Shown piece after piece: positions 31,241 through 42,085 of a DNA stretch of 64,000 nt. The stretch's first letter is position 1. Every line of letters starts with the position of its first letter. Source of the DNA: Metellina segmentata (taxonomy: Eukaryota > Arthropoda > Arachnida > Araneae > Tetragnathidae); the NCBI GenBank assembly GCA_947359465.1, contig OX375881.1, positions 123,205,967-123,269,966 of the forward strand, read 5' to 3'. The position numbers and the translations under genes were made by a program. The notes beneath the pieces are model-generated. The model did not search any database and had not been told where the DNA came from. It saw only the letters and a program-made list of their open reading frames with translations.

Positions 31241-32254
31241 ACTGAGTTGGCAAGTAATGCTGCAATATGACTCATTTAAAGCAGTAAATCTGAGGCAAAT
31301 CAAATATGCATTATTGAAGGATATAATTAATACATGTCATTTTGTCTAATATGAGTTGCGTTATCTAATATACTTACCATTATTTAAAATATCCGTTAGA
31401 CTTCCAACCTGGCAACTGCGACCTGAAAGATTAAGAGCTAGCACAATTAAGGACTTAGCCGTATAGACATAAGACTCTGTTTTTAAATTTATTACTGGTA
31501 AAGGACTCATTTTTTGAATATTTAGAGTTGTCTCCTTTTCTTTGATAAACTATTGTAGATGAACAGAATCATTTTAGATTTCCCATTAGAACGATTATAA
31601 GCGTTTTATAAAAAATCAGAAACAAATAGTGTTTTTATTTTGGGAATTTACTTTTATAAATACTTGTCATAAACATATGCATTGAATAAGTATAGAATGC
31701 ATTTCAAAATGTTTAAATGACGATTCCTTCGGATTGTAAAACTTATTATTAAAAACATGTATATGTTTTAATTAACGTCGCTCTGGATCAAAACAACTCA
31801 CAATATTGGATGCTTTGAATATTCATTCATTGATTTTTAATATATTTTAGATAAATCGATAAAATTATGGGCTGTTTCTTTAGACACTTTTTCAATGTTT
31901 TCTCTCTGCATTTCCTCAAACAATCAATCTTTAATCATAAGAACCGGTAAGTAGATGAGATAAATTGTTAAATAACAGTGATAAAGACTATATTTCCTAA
32001 GTATAAGAAATTTGGTCTCATAAATACGTAAAGTATCCATATGTTACAAGTAATGTTAATTCCAAGTACTTCCCAATGTAAATACAATTATTTCGTATTT
32101 TAATGAAGAAAGGAACTATTACTCACTTTACAGAACATATACGTTATTTATTAGAAGGAAATTACTTGTGCTTATTAAAGAAACACTAAAGTACTTATTT
32201 GCTAAATAACAAGCAAAAAGTGAGCTACAAGATTGTAATTTTGGTATAAACTTA
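31241..32254. other. Unassigned AT-rich interval
   Basis: Apart from a SINE-tail remnant (TTAATTAACGTCGCTCTGGA at 31771-31790), nothing was recognised. Confidence 0.4.
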
Positions 32255-32525
32255 TAAGTAACGTCGCCCTAGAGCAACGGGCTATTGGAGACGGTTCTAG
32301 ATCAATCTGGCGGGGAAAAATCAAGGATAACACCACGTAATTTTGAATCAGTCAGATGACCAGATCCCAACTGAGCTGTCACCCCACTCTCCAAACATTC
32401 ACACTTCGCCACCGGTGAGGATATTTAGAGCCATGGTAGATTGTACCAGCCCCCTTTGCACACGACGGTCATTGGTTGGATTCGAACTCCCAACCGTCCT
32501 GTTGCTAAACCGTTCCACTTCCAAT
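32255..32525 (-). repeat. SINE, nearly full length
   Basis: AGTAACGTCGCCCTAGAGCA, ACACCACGTAATTTTGAATC, TGGTTGGATTCGAACTCCCA (B-box complement) and TTGCTAAACCGTTCC run from tail to head. Confidence 0.88.
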
Positions 32526-32664
32526 GGGGCGTCCAAAATGATTGCTGTAGAGTCGCGTTTTTAATCAATTACATTACGTTCAAGAAAAGTTTCAACTAAG
32601 ACGGATTATAATTTTCACAATTTAAAATACGTTTGTTCACGAAATTACAACTATGTATTTTTTT

Positions 32665-33569
32665 GCATTAAAGAATTCACGCTCATTGTCAAATGCGGTT
32701 AAATTTGAACTGCAAAGATATCCAATCAGCGTGACGTCATAATCTTTTGCGAGAATATAAATATTTAACTAAGACAGGCCTCGAAATAGATTTTTTAATA
32801 CAGGTGCACAAGGTGCATCTAAGATTTTAAATTAGGTGCACAGTTATGTACAGTGGGAAAAAATTAGGTGCACAGTTATATTTTCATGTGCACAGTGCAC
32901 CTGTGCACCCGGGTATTTCGAGCCCTGAACTAAGATATTATTTACTAAAAGAAAATCAAATGTATAAGGTATATATCTGGTGTAAAATTTTCCGCAGATT
33001 TCAAATCCGTTGAAATTTTCAATCAGTCTTTAAAGGATCCCAATTTTACAAAAAAAGAACAAAACAATGCCAATCAAATTTTTTTTGGGGGTTTTGCTTT
33101 CTTTTGCTGGAAGCGTTTGAGCGCAGGGAATGGAATCTGATTTCTCGATCGCGAACGTCAAATGGGAAAAAATATAAAAGTTACAATTTAAAAATTATTT
33201 GTTTAGTGAATATCATATTTTTAGGTGTCGATCAAATGTGAAATTTTCCGCAAATTTTAATCCGTTGAAAGTTTTGCTCTATCTTTGACAATCTAGGAGA
33301 GAGAAAAATAACTACATAGCTCCAGTTAAAGCTTTATTCTTTTTGGATTTGTTGCCATTCTAAAGAAAGCAATAATAATTAAATTACATTAAATTCATTT
33401 TAAAATGTTCTAGATTAATTTTTTTAATTCGGCGCGACCCAAAACTCGCAAAAACTTTGAACTATATGCGTGCCAAATCTCATTATTGTAAGTGCCATAG
33501 ATTAGTCAGGGCACTGAAAAGAGACACAGACAGATACACGAACACTTCCTTTTACGATACTAGAGATTA
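32665..33569 (+). mobile_element. Helentron-like element, 5'-truncated, with a nested MITE
   Basis: ATCCAATCAGCGTGACGTCA, CCGCAGATTTCAAATCCGTT, TTCTAGATTAATTTTTTTAA, TTCGGCGCGACCC and the end CTTCCTTTTACGATACTAGAGATT match the family. The CCGCAAATTTTAATCCGTTG block (33249) repeats CCGCAGATTTCAAATCCGTT (32993), so an internal duplication is likely. Confidence 0.62.
32775..32927. mobile_element. hAT-type MITE with perfect 8-bp target duplication
   Basis: The 153-bp unit begins CAGGCCTCGAAATA and ends TATTTCGAGCCCTG, a 14-bp inverted repeat with one mismatch. It is flanked by AACTAAGA on both sides (32767-32774 and 32928-32935). The interior holds several GGTGCACA / TGTGCACC repeats. An 8-bp duplication and CAGGG-type ends are the hallmarks of hAT elements. 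It encodes nothing. Confidence 0.92.
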
Positions 33570-34662
33570 ACATTGTAATTGATACACATTTTGATTTTAT
33601 TTAAATTTTCTTTATTTTACTGAAAATTTGATTATAAAATGGCGTGCGTTTTGGTAACACAGTTTATTTCCTTGATTACTGATGTCTCTTTAATATTTTT
33701 ATATAATCAATGCATTTTTTGGATTGTCTACATTGTTATTACATTCGTTTAAATCATTTAAATAATAGAACTTATTTTAAATTGTATTGCAATGACTAAT
33801 TTTAATTAGGGGTCGCAGTTTACTAAATGAGTAATTTTTGCATTTCATTTCAAAAACTGTCATTTAACATAAACATGGAGTGTTTACTTTGATGACTAAT
33901 AAACTTCCTTTCATGTGCTACTAATCATTTCAATAGTGCATTGAATATTTATGAGTAGCTAAAATATATTTACTTGACATTTTAACTGCCATTGAATTCG
34001 TTTCTAATAAATTTATTTAAAATAGAATTGAGCCGACTCTAAAAAAATAGAACCTAAAGAATTCCGCTTTCGCGTTTATTTTGCGTTTCTCCCTTTTAGA
34101 GTATGATCAAATATGGGAGCGGAAAAGACATAATGGCGTCGTAAATTTTGCTTTTCATGCAATAGGAATGAATTCAAATGTTTGCATCTTATGGTAAAGT
34201 ATATTACGTAAATAATTTACGTAAATAATAAAGTTAATAAAATCCATATATGAACGGTATCATCATAGAAATGAAGTTGTATCATTGAATCTTGAGCGTG
34301 CAGCTATTTTAGGTATGAGACAAATTTTCAGTGTAAGCAAACAAACCAGATGGAATGCCAAGATTTTTTCCAATGCCTACATATCAAGGTTACCTTAACC
34401 CTCTCAGTATCTGGACGAGAGTTTTTTTTTTATTATAAAATGTTTCATATGTTTTAATGCGTTCATAATGCGTACCAAAGATAGAAAAATACAATTTATC
34501 TCCAGATGATGCAAACATTGTTTTAAATATTTAAAAAACTCCATGTTCAAGTTTAATTGGAAGGTATTGGAAACAAAATAAAACCATATTCGTAAAGGAT
34601 ACATGTCCACAAATTGATAACCGAAGTTAATGTGTTTACGAATTCGAATTCAATCAAACTTG
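33570..34662. other. Unassigned AT-rich interval
   Basis: Only a small direct repeat (TTACGTAAATAAT twice at about 34204-34229) was noticed. Confidence 0.4.
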
Positions 34663-34868
34663 TCGTGACCTCAAATGCTCTCCCGTTGGCGTGGAATGGA
34701 AGTTGGAACAGTGGAGTGCCATTTCAGGTGTGACCCCGTCATCTGACCGTGATTCAAAATTCCCTGGTATTTTCGTCGGATCCTTTCCTTTGGATTTGAT
34801 CCTAGACCGTCGTTAACAGTTCGTTACGTTGCTCCAGTGAGGCGTTAATGAAAATACCTACCAAACTA
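34663..34868 (+). repeat. SINE 3' two thirds
   Basis: GTCGTGACCTCAAATGCTCT, GTTGGCGTGGAATGGAAGTT, GACCCCGTCATCTGACCGTG, GATTTGATCCTAGACCGTCG and GAGGCGTTAATGAAAATACC match the SINE. The head is missing. Confidence 0.88.
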
Positions 34869-35455
34869 TCGGAATGTTACAGCACAATTTCACATTTTTC
34901 ATGCGATTCCCTTTACCCAAATTAAAAAAAGTATGTTCCTAAATGGGCTGTGTTTTTATTTAAAAAAATTCTTCATATTACTTGCTTCCTTTCATTTCAA
35001 ATGTAAATTACACTTGAAATAAAATTACAGGACTGAATTGTAATGATTAACGAGAAGAAATTGATGACACGTGCATATTTTAGGTGTACATGACAACTCA
35101 AGTGTATGGTATCAAATTTTACTGTACATTATGAGTTTCGGCTTTTCCTTAGAACCTGTTCAAGATAAGCAACATTCTAAGGAGTCACGAGGAACAATAT
35201 GGGAACCCCTATCCAAGAGGATACAGGAAAGTACCCAAATAAAATGTCTCAAGAAAGTGAACAACATTTTGGCTAGTGCTTATCACAGTTAACACTGGTT
35301 GCACGCTTCGAGGTTCACAAGATTGCGATCACCAATAATAATTGCACGCGAAGCAATCCATAGCCTATCGCAGCCAAGAATCTTAAGATGCGGTTAGCTT
35401 CGTAGTCGATGGGATGACACGATGCCTTTGATATATACCCCGGGAAAGGTTCAAA
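34869..35455. other. Unassigned sequence
   Basis: The open frame 35071-35292 shows no recognised domain. Nothing else was supported. Confidence 0.35.
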
Positions 35456-35676
35456 GGGTGCACGTTAAATCTGTCTTGACCTCAAATAATCACACGAATG
35501 GCGTATTGTGGGTATTCGGAGAGTGGGGTGCCAGCTCAGGTGTGACCTCGTCATCTGACTGTGGTACAAAATGACGTAGAGTTGTCCTCGTTTCTTTCCC
35601 TTTGGGTTTGATTCCGTATGGTCGCCGATAGCGCATTGTTTAGCTCAATTGCGAAGTTAACTTAAGTAACTACCCC
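35456..35676 (+). repeat. SINE, head lost
   Basis: GGGTGCACGTTAAATCTGTC, GAGTGGGGTGCCAGCTCAGG, TGACCTCGTCATCTGACTGT and TTGATTCCGTATGGTCGCCG match the body; the tail is diverged. Confidence 0.87.
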
Positions 35677-35839
35677 AGAGAAAGAGAAGTTTTTTGAATG
35701 ACAGGTCCATCTTGTAAAATTCCTTTAAACCTACATCCAGGTAATACCAGAAGCCAGAACATGATAAATTGGATGATCGTGGTGGCCAGGTGAAGGTTCA
35801 AACCATAAACGAGGTTGAGTGTGAAAGGAACCTCAAAAA

Positions 35840-35945
35840 GATTGATCAACATATTGATTAGTAGTCATGTAATAAATTGGTAAAAAGGCTTTTCGGGTTG
35901 GCCATCTAGCACTTGATCGCCTCATTCGAGGTATAACGTTTTTTT
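35840..35945 (+). repeat. Dispersed ATATTGATTAGTAGTCA repeat, copy 1
   Basis: TGATCAACATATTGATTAGT, AGTCATGTAATAAATTGG, TTGGCCATCTAGCACTTGAT and CGCCTCATTCGAGGTATAAC match 41985-42085 over about 95 bases. Confidence 0.65.
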
Positions 35946-35979
35946 ATAGGGTAGAAATGTCAAACACGAAAATAAGATC

Positions 35980-36212
35980 ACACCGAATGAGAAGATTCGA
36001 GGATACCACCACGTAATTGTGAACCACGCTCAAATGACAAGGTCACACCTGAGCTGCCACCTCATTCCAAATTTCCACACCACGCCGACGTGAGGAGATT
36101 TGAAGAAACGACAGATTTAACGTGCACCTTCCTCCTTTATACAAGACAATATTTGGTTGGATCCGGACTCGCAACCTTCCATGGTCTAAGCCCCTACTCT
36201 TTCATCCGCGGC
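35980..36212 (-). repeat. SINE, tail lost
   Basis: ACCACCACGTAATTGTGAAC, AGGTCACACCTGAGCTGCCA, CACACCACGCCGACGTGAGG and GGTTGGATCCGGACTCGCAA run to a damaged A-box end (CTACTCTTTCATCCGCGGCC). Confidence 0.87.
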
Positions 36213-36887
36213 CAGTCGTAGAACGGCATGTGACCACTCAGGTATTTAATAGAAACTTACGAATCTTTCCACACAGCCATAGACAGAAAGAAAATAAATC
36301 CTTTACAATTCATGCACTTCTTGTTATATCGATTTCGTTATCCTTTCAAACTTCTTTCAGGGAATGAAAAAAGGTGCAGTAGCGTCATAAATGTCACTTA
36401 TCCCTCAATATGAAAGATCTTTATTTTAGAACAGAGGCGAATGAGTAAAACCTTAAATTGTTTCAGTAAATCTATGTAGGAGGAGTTTTATAATTTCACT
36501 TGAAAACGGAATTGCTTTGAAAGTATATTATGTCGCTTTGCTTTCGGTTTCATGACAGTATCGAAAACATTGAATACTCAGTGGAACAGATTATTTTGAA
36601 CATTCGGCCGATAACGGTCTTTGATGTTACAAGTCACTGATTTGGGGAGTTATAGTGCAAGAGCCATTTTTGACTTTGGCCGTGCTATTTTACAGGAGCA
36701 AAAACGGTTAGTAATATAGTTGTCAATGCAACATAGGAAAGTTCAACTTGGACCCTTAGTTTAGTCAATGTTTTGTAAATTTGGCTACGCTTAATAACTT
36801 GAATGTCGTGACATTGAGAATGTTCCATCTTTCCACTCGTTCATTTTTTGTGAATGACCTGAGTTAGCAACCTCAGAGCTATAGGAG
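36213..36887. other. Unassigned sequence
   Basis: Nothing recognised. Confidence 0.35.
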
Positions 36888-37176
36888 GGCCGCGGTACTC
36901 CAGTTGGAAGAGTAATGGATTGGCAACCGGAGTATTGCCAGTTCGTATCCAACTAAAGACCATCGTGTACAAAGGGGCACGTTCCATCTATCCTAGACTC
37001 AAATGTCCTCACGTTGGTAAGCTGTGGACGTTTGGTGAGTTGGGTGCCAGCTCAGATGTGACCTCGTCATCTGACCGTGATTCAAAATGACGTGGTGTGG
37101 TGATATACTAGTTTAATACCGGACCGTCGCCAATAGCCCGCTGAGTTGCTGCAGTGCGACGTTAATTAAAATACCT
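36888..37176 (+). repeat. SINE, A-head, full length
   Basis: A useful reference copy. The head is GGGCCGCGGTACTCCAGTTG (A-box), with TTGCCAGTTCGTATCCAACT at the B-box. It is followed by AAAGACCATCGTGTACAAAG, the body GTGACCTCGTCATCTGACCG and the tail GTGCGACGTTAATTAAAATA plus CCTACG. Total length is about 290 bases. Confidence 0.93.
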
Positions 37177-37378
37177 ACGAACTTTATATATTCTATGTCT
37201 GTGTGAGCATGTCTATTTACGTGACTAAAAATGCATTTGTCCACACAGTCTCTCCAGATTAGGGCCTTGTTTCATAAAAGTACAATAAATCAACATCAGT
37301 GTGATATACTGACTGAGATGAGTCATAAATCAAATTCTAGTTGTGTACCACAACATTCAAGGCAAAAACTATACCAAG

Positions 37379-37657
37379 GTAGGTAGGTATTTTAATTAAC
37401 ATCACACTGGAGCAACACAACGGTCCTGGATAATACCCGATGGGAAAGATCCGAAGACAGCACAATGTCATTATGGTCCGATGATGAGTTCAGTATCTGA
37501 AACAGCACCATACTCCTCAAACTTCCCCACCACGCCAACTTGAAGACATTCGTGTCCACAAGAGATTTAGCGCGCATCACGTCCCATTGTACACGACGGT
37601 CTTTGGCTGGACCTAGTTTCGAACTTACAACCCTTCGTCTGCTAATCTGTTACTTTT
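37379..37657 (-). repeat. SINE, full length
   Basis: GGTAGGTAGGTATTTTAATT, AACATCACACTGGAGCAACA, CACCACGCCAACTTGAAGAC and ACACGACGGTCTTTGGCTGG run to the head (CTGCTAATCTGTTACTTTTA). Confidence 0.92.
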
Positions 37658-38378
37658 AAAACCGGTTATCTTTGCGAAGAACTACGTGCAGATAGTTGAG
37701 ATAAATGAAGCGAGGTAAATAAATCATCGTTTATTGTGCAACCAATCACGGCATTCTACAGATTGAATGGAATTATGCACGATGAACATAAGATCGTGTA
37801 TATACGACGGTATGAAAAGTAAGAAGGTTTTTTTTTTCCAACTCCCACTAATGGCGCAATTATCCTGCTGGCCATGCGATGCTCCAACCTAATCATAATG
37901 TCGACATTGATGAGATCGTTGGTAACTACCCCGATTAACTTGTGACTCCTCGTGTGATACGTCGTTCCTTCCTCTATGAAATGGTATGCATCCTGTTTAT
38001 GTGCGTCTTTGCAATGGATTCAATAGTAGTTTTAGAGACGCTCAATTCCCAAGTTAGTACTCACTTGTTTAAAAAAAGAAGTAGTTCTACGTCCAAATGA
38101 GGTTATCGGGTTTTGTGCACGTGGCACTTTTTTAGAATAACGTTAATTAATCTTATACCTGAAAAACGCTGCAAAATTTCGATTTCTGTCGCCACTGTGT
38201 CCCAATCTGACGATATTTTCCGCTACTGAAGTTGTATAAATTCAACTGTGTAATATGAGCTGAACTCTAATTTCAGGGGTTGCCAAACACGTTTTTTACA
38301 GATGACCTTCAGTAGTTTCCTGACTTTTTATCTCGACCCCTTCTAATTTACTGTTACGTAAAATTATAAATGGACGAG

Positions 38379-38380
<2 letters not shown>
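37658..38380. other. Unassigned sequence
   Basis: Balanced base composition in places (37850-38050), but no coding similarity recognised. Confidence 0.35.

Positions 38381-38415
<35 letters not shown>
38381..38415. repeat. (AT)n microsatellite, 35 bases
   Basis: Uninterrupted AT dinucleotide run. Confidence 0.98.
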
Positions 38416-38417
<2 letters not shown>

Positions 38418-38551
38418 ACTTAGCATTCAACTTACTAACTTTGTCAATGTGTGCCTCGTGACTTTTGACACGATTAGCAATATCGGGATCAAAATTTGCA
38501 AGTCCTAGTACTTTATAAATACTACCCGTACAATGATGTCTCTATTTTTCT

Positions 38552-39044
38552 ACTAGCCACTGCTTGGCCAGCCGGCGTTGAACGTGACAGTTCTTTTCGT
38601 GGGGTCAGGTGTGACCAACTGCTCGCTGAGATTTGCCAACCCCCGGTGATTGCTGTGTATCCCCATTTGACTTTCTTCGCAAACGAACTCCACATGCAAC
38701 ACCGTGATGTCATCTAAGTGGCTATTATCAACAACATAAATCAAAACACGTTAGAATTGGAAAACTTGGCATGGTTCTAAATGCTAACATCAGCTGTCGA
38801 AAATCGAAAAATTCGTTCCTTCTTCATTCGAGGTTTGGGTGACGTCCCATTGCGGAGAGAAGAAAGAATGGTGAAAAAACTAATAAAATAATTTTCAAAT
38901 GTTCTAGATTAAATTTTAAAATTCGGGTTGGACACAAAAATTGCAAAAAATTAGAACTACCTGTGTGCCAAATTTAATTATTGTAAGAGCCATAGATTCG
39001 TCAGGAAACTGTGTAACAAACACCTTTTACAAAAGTAGAGATTG
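38552..39044 (+). mobile_element. Non-autonomous Helentron-like element
   Basis: Starts ACTAGCCACTGCTTGGCCAG with CCGGCGTTG, and ends CACCTTTTACAAAAGTAGAG plus ATT. It shares TTCGTGGGGTCAG and ATAGATTCGTCAGGA with 8055-8703. Open frames inside it (38496-38744 on both strands) are not accepted as genes. Confidence 0.65.
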
Positions 39045-39104
39045 ACCCTAGAGCCCGAATCGACTCTTAACAATGTTAGATCGACCCTTTTGGTGACCAA
39101 TGCT

Positions 39105-39300
39105 CCAGGTGGTTTCGACGAGTTATCTCGTCCATCGAGATCCAACTAAATTTACAAATGACGAGATATCTCATCATTTAGATGTCGCCTATTTAATTTA
39201 TGAGATAAATATCTGGTCAGTTCTAATTACGAGGTTCCTCGGCCTTCAAGATGTGGTCAGTTTTGTGAATGACAAGAAATACCTCGTCGGGACAACGTCT
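39105..39300 (+). repeat. Palindromic repeat family, long copy
   Basis: GGTGGTTTCGACGAGTTATC TCGTCCATCGAGAT, AAATTTACAAATGACGAGAT ATCTCATCATTTAGATG, ATCTGGTCAGTTCTAATTAC and GATGTGGTCAGTTTTGTGAA TGACAAG show three successive palindrome-spacer units. This is the best copy for reading unit order and polarity. Confidence 0.8.
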
Positions 39301-39639
39301 AAGAGGATTAAAACTAAACAAATGAACTCAAACAACAACAAAACGTTAGAGCTAAGAAAAACGTAATGATGCTGTGCGAACCAGTTTTCACCTATCACCA
39401 AATCCGGTGTCTGCGTGTTGTACTGTTATTTTTTTTATATGAAATGTTTGTAAAATGATGTAGTTGTAGTAATATTATATCAGTGGTTGTTATTATCAGA
39501 AGTTTATTCCTGATTTCCTAAATATAGGAAGAGGACTTCTGAAGCAATAACACGAGGTCTCCCATTATTTTAAAAGGTGTTTTCTTGTAAAATCAAATGT
39601 AAATAAATTTTTAGCATACGACCTGGGGTTCCAGAAGAA

Positions 39640-40810
39640 ATAGATGATAGTGTCCTTTTTAGATGATAGAGAAAGTACGGATTATTTCTAGGAACGTTCT
39701 GATGCCAGTCTCCAAACAGGAGACCGAAGTATGTTGGCTTTTCACAAACTTGGAGGTGGCGTGGGAACAGTGGAAACGACGGCCACTTCCCGGTCTTATA
39801 TTATCAAATAAAGAATGCACTTTTTGATCTGGACGATTCTCAAGATAAATCTGTAGCTGTTGAAGATAACCTGGATATCGCGGGAATCAAGAAGACCAGA
39901 ACGCCAATTATCCACTTCAGAACTCGACCAGAGTTTCATGATGAGAAGAGAATTCGGGATATGATTGTATTGTAACAAGTCGATAGGAGATACTCAAAAT
40001 GAAGAAGGACGAATCAGATACTTTCTCGTCCAGAATTACACTTATCGGTGTAAGTGGTAAAAAAAGGACGATGACAAGATATGCAAAGCACTTTCTTCTT
40101 TTATTTTCTTTGTATCAAGAAAAAGCAGGAGTACACGCCTCGCCTCACAAGAAAGATTTTCAAATCCAACGTTCAAAATTAAGCGTGATGTATTTATAGG
40201 TTGATCAGTCTCCCATAAAAAGAGAAACTACATATAGATTGTGCGGTTGTAGGAGGATGACCATACATAAAAATGAGTTGAAGAAAACATAAACCTTTAT
40301 CTTCAAGATTGAAGGAATAGAAGACCGTCGACGTTCCTTTCTATATTATAGATAAGGTATCATGGTGCCAACGATGTACAATACCATTGAAGATACAATA
40401 ACGCCAGATACCAGAATGTCTATGACGATTATCACGGACCAATAACTTGCAGCATGTGTTCGTTGATCGCAAGTAAAGAGATATCTCGAAATACGGTTCT
40501 TCGACGACGTATGCTGAAGATCAGTACCCGCTCCGGAACGGCATCATCCAAGATCCGTACTTCTTAAAAAATGAAAGAAGAGGTGGTGACTGGAATCCAA
40601 AAAAGAAATATAGATGATGGAGAGAAAAATCCGCTTGGAACCACAAAAACTTCAATCCTCTGTCAATGGAGACTTCTTCCGTAAGATCCGCACAGTCACC
40701 CCTAAGAAAAATCAGACTGACTCACAACCTTCCCACGCGAAAATCTGTGAAAGAGTGAGTATTTTTACGCTAAACCTTGATTTTGTAAAGCGGGCAAAAC
40801 CTTAGATTTC
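39640..40810 (+). other. Purine-rich, coding-like segment of unknown origin
   Basis: Composition changes visibly to GAAG/GATGA-rich sequence. Without an ATG, an open stretch at about 39787-39974 encodes a hydrophilic peptide including NALFDLDDSQDKSVAVEDNL and FRTRPEFHDEKRIRDMIV. Other short frames follow (39999-40199, 40614-40805). No family was recognised. It could be a decayed transposon or host exon, or simply a base-composition patch. Confidence 0.3.
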
Positions 40811-41984
40811 ATCGCCAATTGGGCTGCCAAAATTCCATATTTGATGCCTCTCCATCTGAAACTTCGCCAAAATCCACCAACTGGCAACCCTACTCTGCTT
40901 TCTCTTTTGGTACAAGTGAATGCCTTTGCATTAATTAGGATATAAAATCATCCATCCATCCCACCGAATCGGAACAATCATCAAAATTATCATGAGATCT
41001 TAATGTATAATCAGATAGAAGTCCCGAAGTCGTATAATGAAAAATTATAAGGATAATTCCCTTTTTGATAATTGAACCGTTGAAGAAATTTTGGCAAGGG
41101 ATAGATCCCCTTATTCGCCTGGGTTTTTCTTGGAAAAGTTCACCCTCCTCATCGTTTTATCAGAGGGAATGTCAGCCTGTGCCATTCTAATTTCTAGCTG
41201 GGACGTAAAATCATCTTCTGAAAGCGTTTGCTTCTGCCAGTTTTGGGGGTCAATCTATTAAAAATCGTGTTGTCTGGGAAATTTTTGTGGTCTTGTGAAG
41301 GTGAGGTGATGATTATAAATGTAACATTTTCAACTAATGTTACACGTGTCTTAAAACTATTGGACGATTTTCAAATTAATTTGATCGTATTCTCTAAACA
41401 AAGAAATATTTTACGTAGAAAATTCCATTCTGATGTCAAATCAACTGAAATAGGTTATTTGATTAAATTTTTGAATATATTCTCCTACACGGTATTTCAC
41501 ATTATGTGGATTTAAGGTTTGAGATTAAGTGCTTCTTTAGTCTAGTTTCGAGGAAAAATTGGATCCAGTCAAAACAACCTGAAAAATATTCAATTGAGGT
41601 ACACTTTAAGAATTTGCAAAAGGAATTGCAATTGTCTGAACTGTTTTCATGGTATTACTCTTCTGCCAGCCGAAAAAACTCCAAACTTTCTCAATTTCAA
41701 AATTAGCAGCTGAACTCTGCAAATAGCGTTAGTAATTTTGGTCAAATTTCGCTTGCATTTGTATACTTGATGCATACATTAACTTGTGTTTGTTTATATA
41801 TCTGGCCAATTTTAGTTGATCTAAAAGAAAGAAAAATGAATCAATTGCAATGAAAATTAAAAACATATTTGAAACCATTTCAACTGTTTAGATTATTAGT
41901 ATAAGGGTTTATTAAATTGGCTACAAGTCACAGAGACGCGAAATATAAGTAGATAAGGCATTGCTATTCAGAGCATCTTCAAAA
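40811..41984. other. Unassigned interval with two overlapping open frames
   Basis: Frames 41228-41515 (95 codons) and 41506-41706 (66 codons) overlap by ten bases on the plus strand. I recognise no domain in either, and chance is the default explanation in this AT-rich sequence. Confidence 0.3.
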
Positions 41985-42085
41985 AGTGTGACCAACATAT
42001 CGACTAGTAGTCACGTGATTATTTGGCGATAAATTGACTTGATTAGCCAATTTGGTACTTTATCACCTCGATATAACATGTCACA
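41985..42085 (+). repeat. Dispersed ATATTGATTAGTAGTCA repeat, copy 2
   Basis: TGACCAACATATCGACTAGT, AGTCACGTGATTATTTGG, TTAGCCAATTTGGTACTTTA and TCACCTCGATATAACATG match 35840-35945. Confidence 0.65.

Noticed and set aside
36888..37176. Functional tRNA genes from the A- and B-box matches in SINE heads
   Set aside because: The promoter boxes are present, but the acceptor and anticodon stems do not pair, and each head continues into the SINE body.
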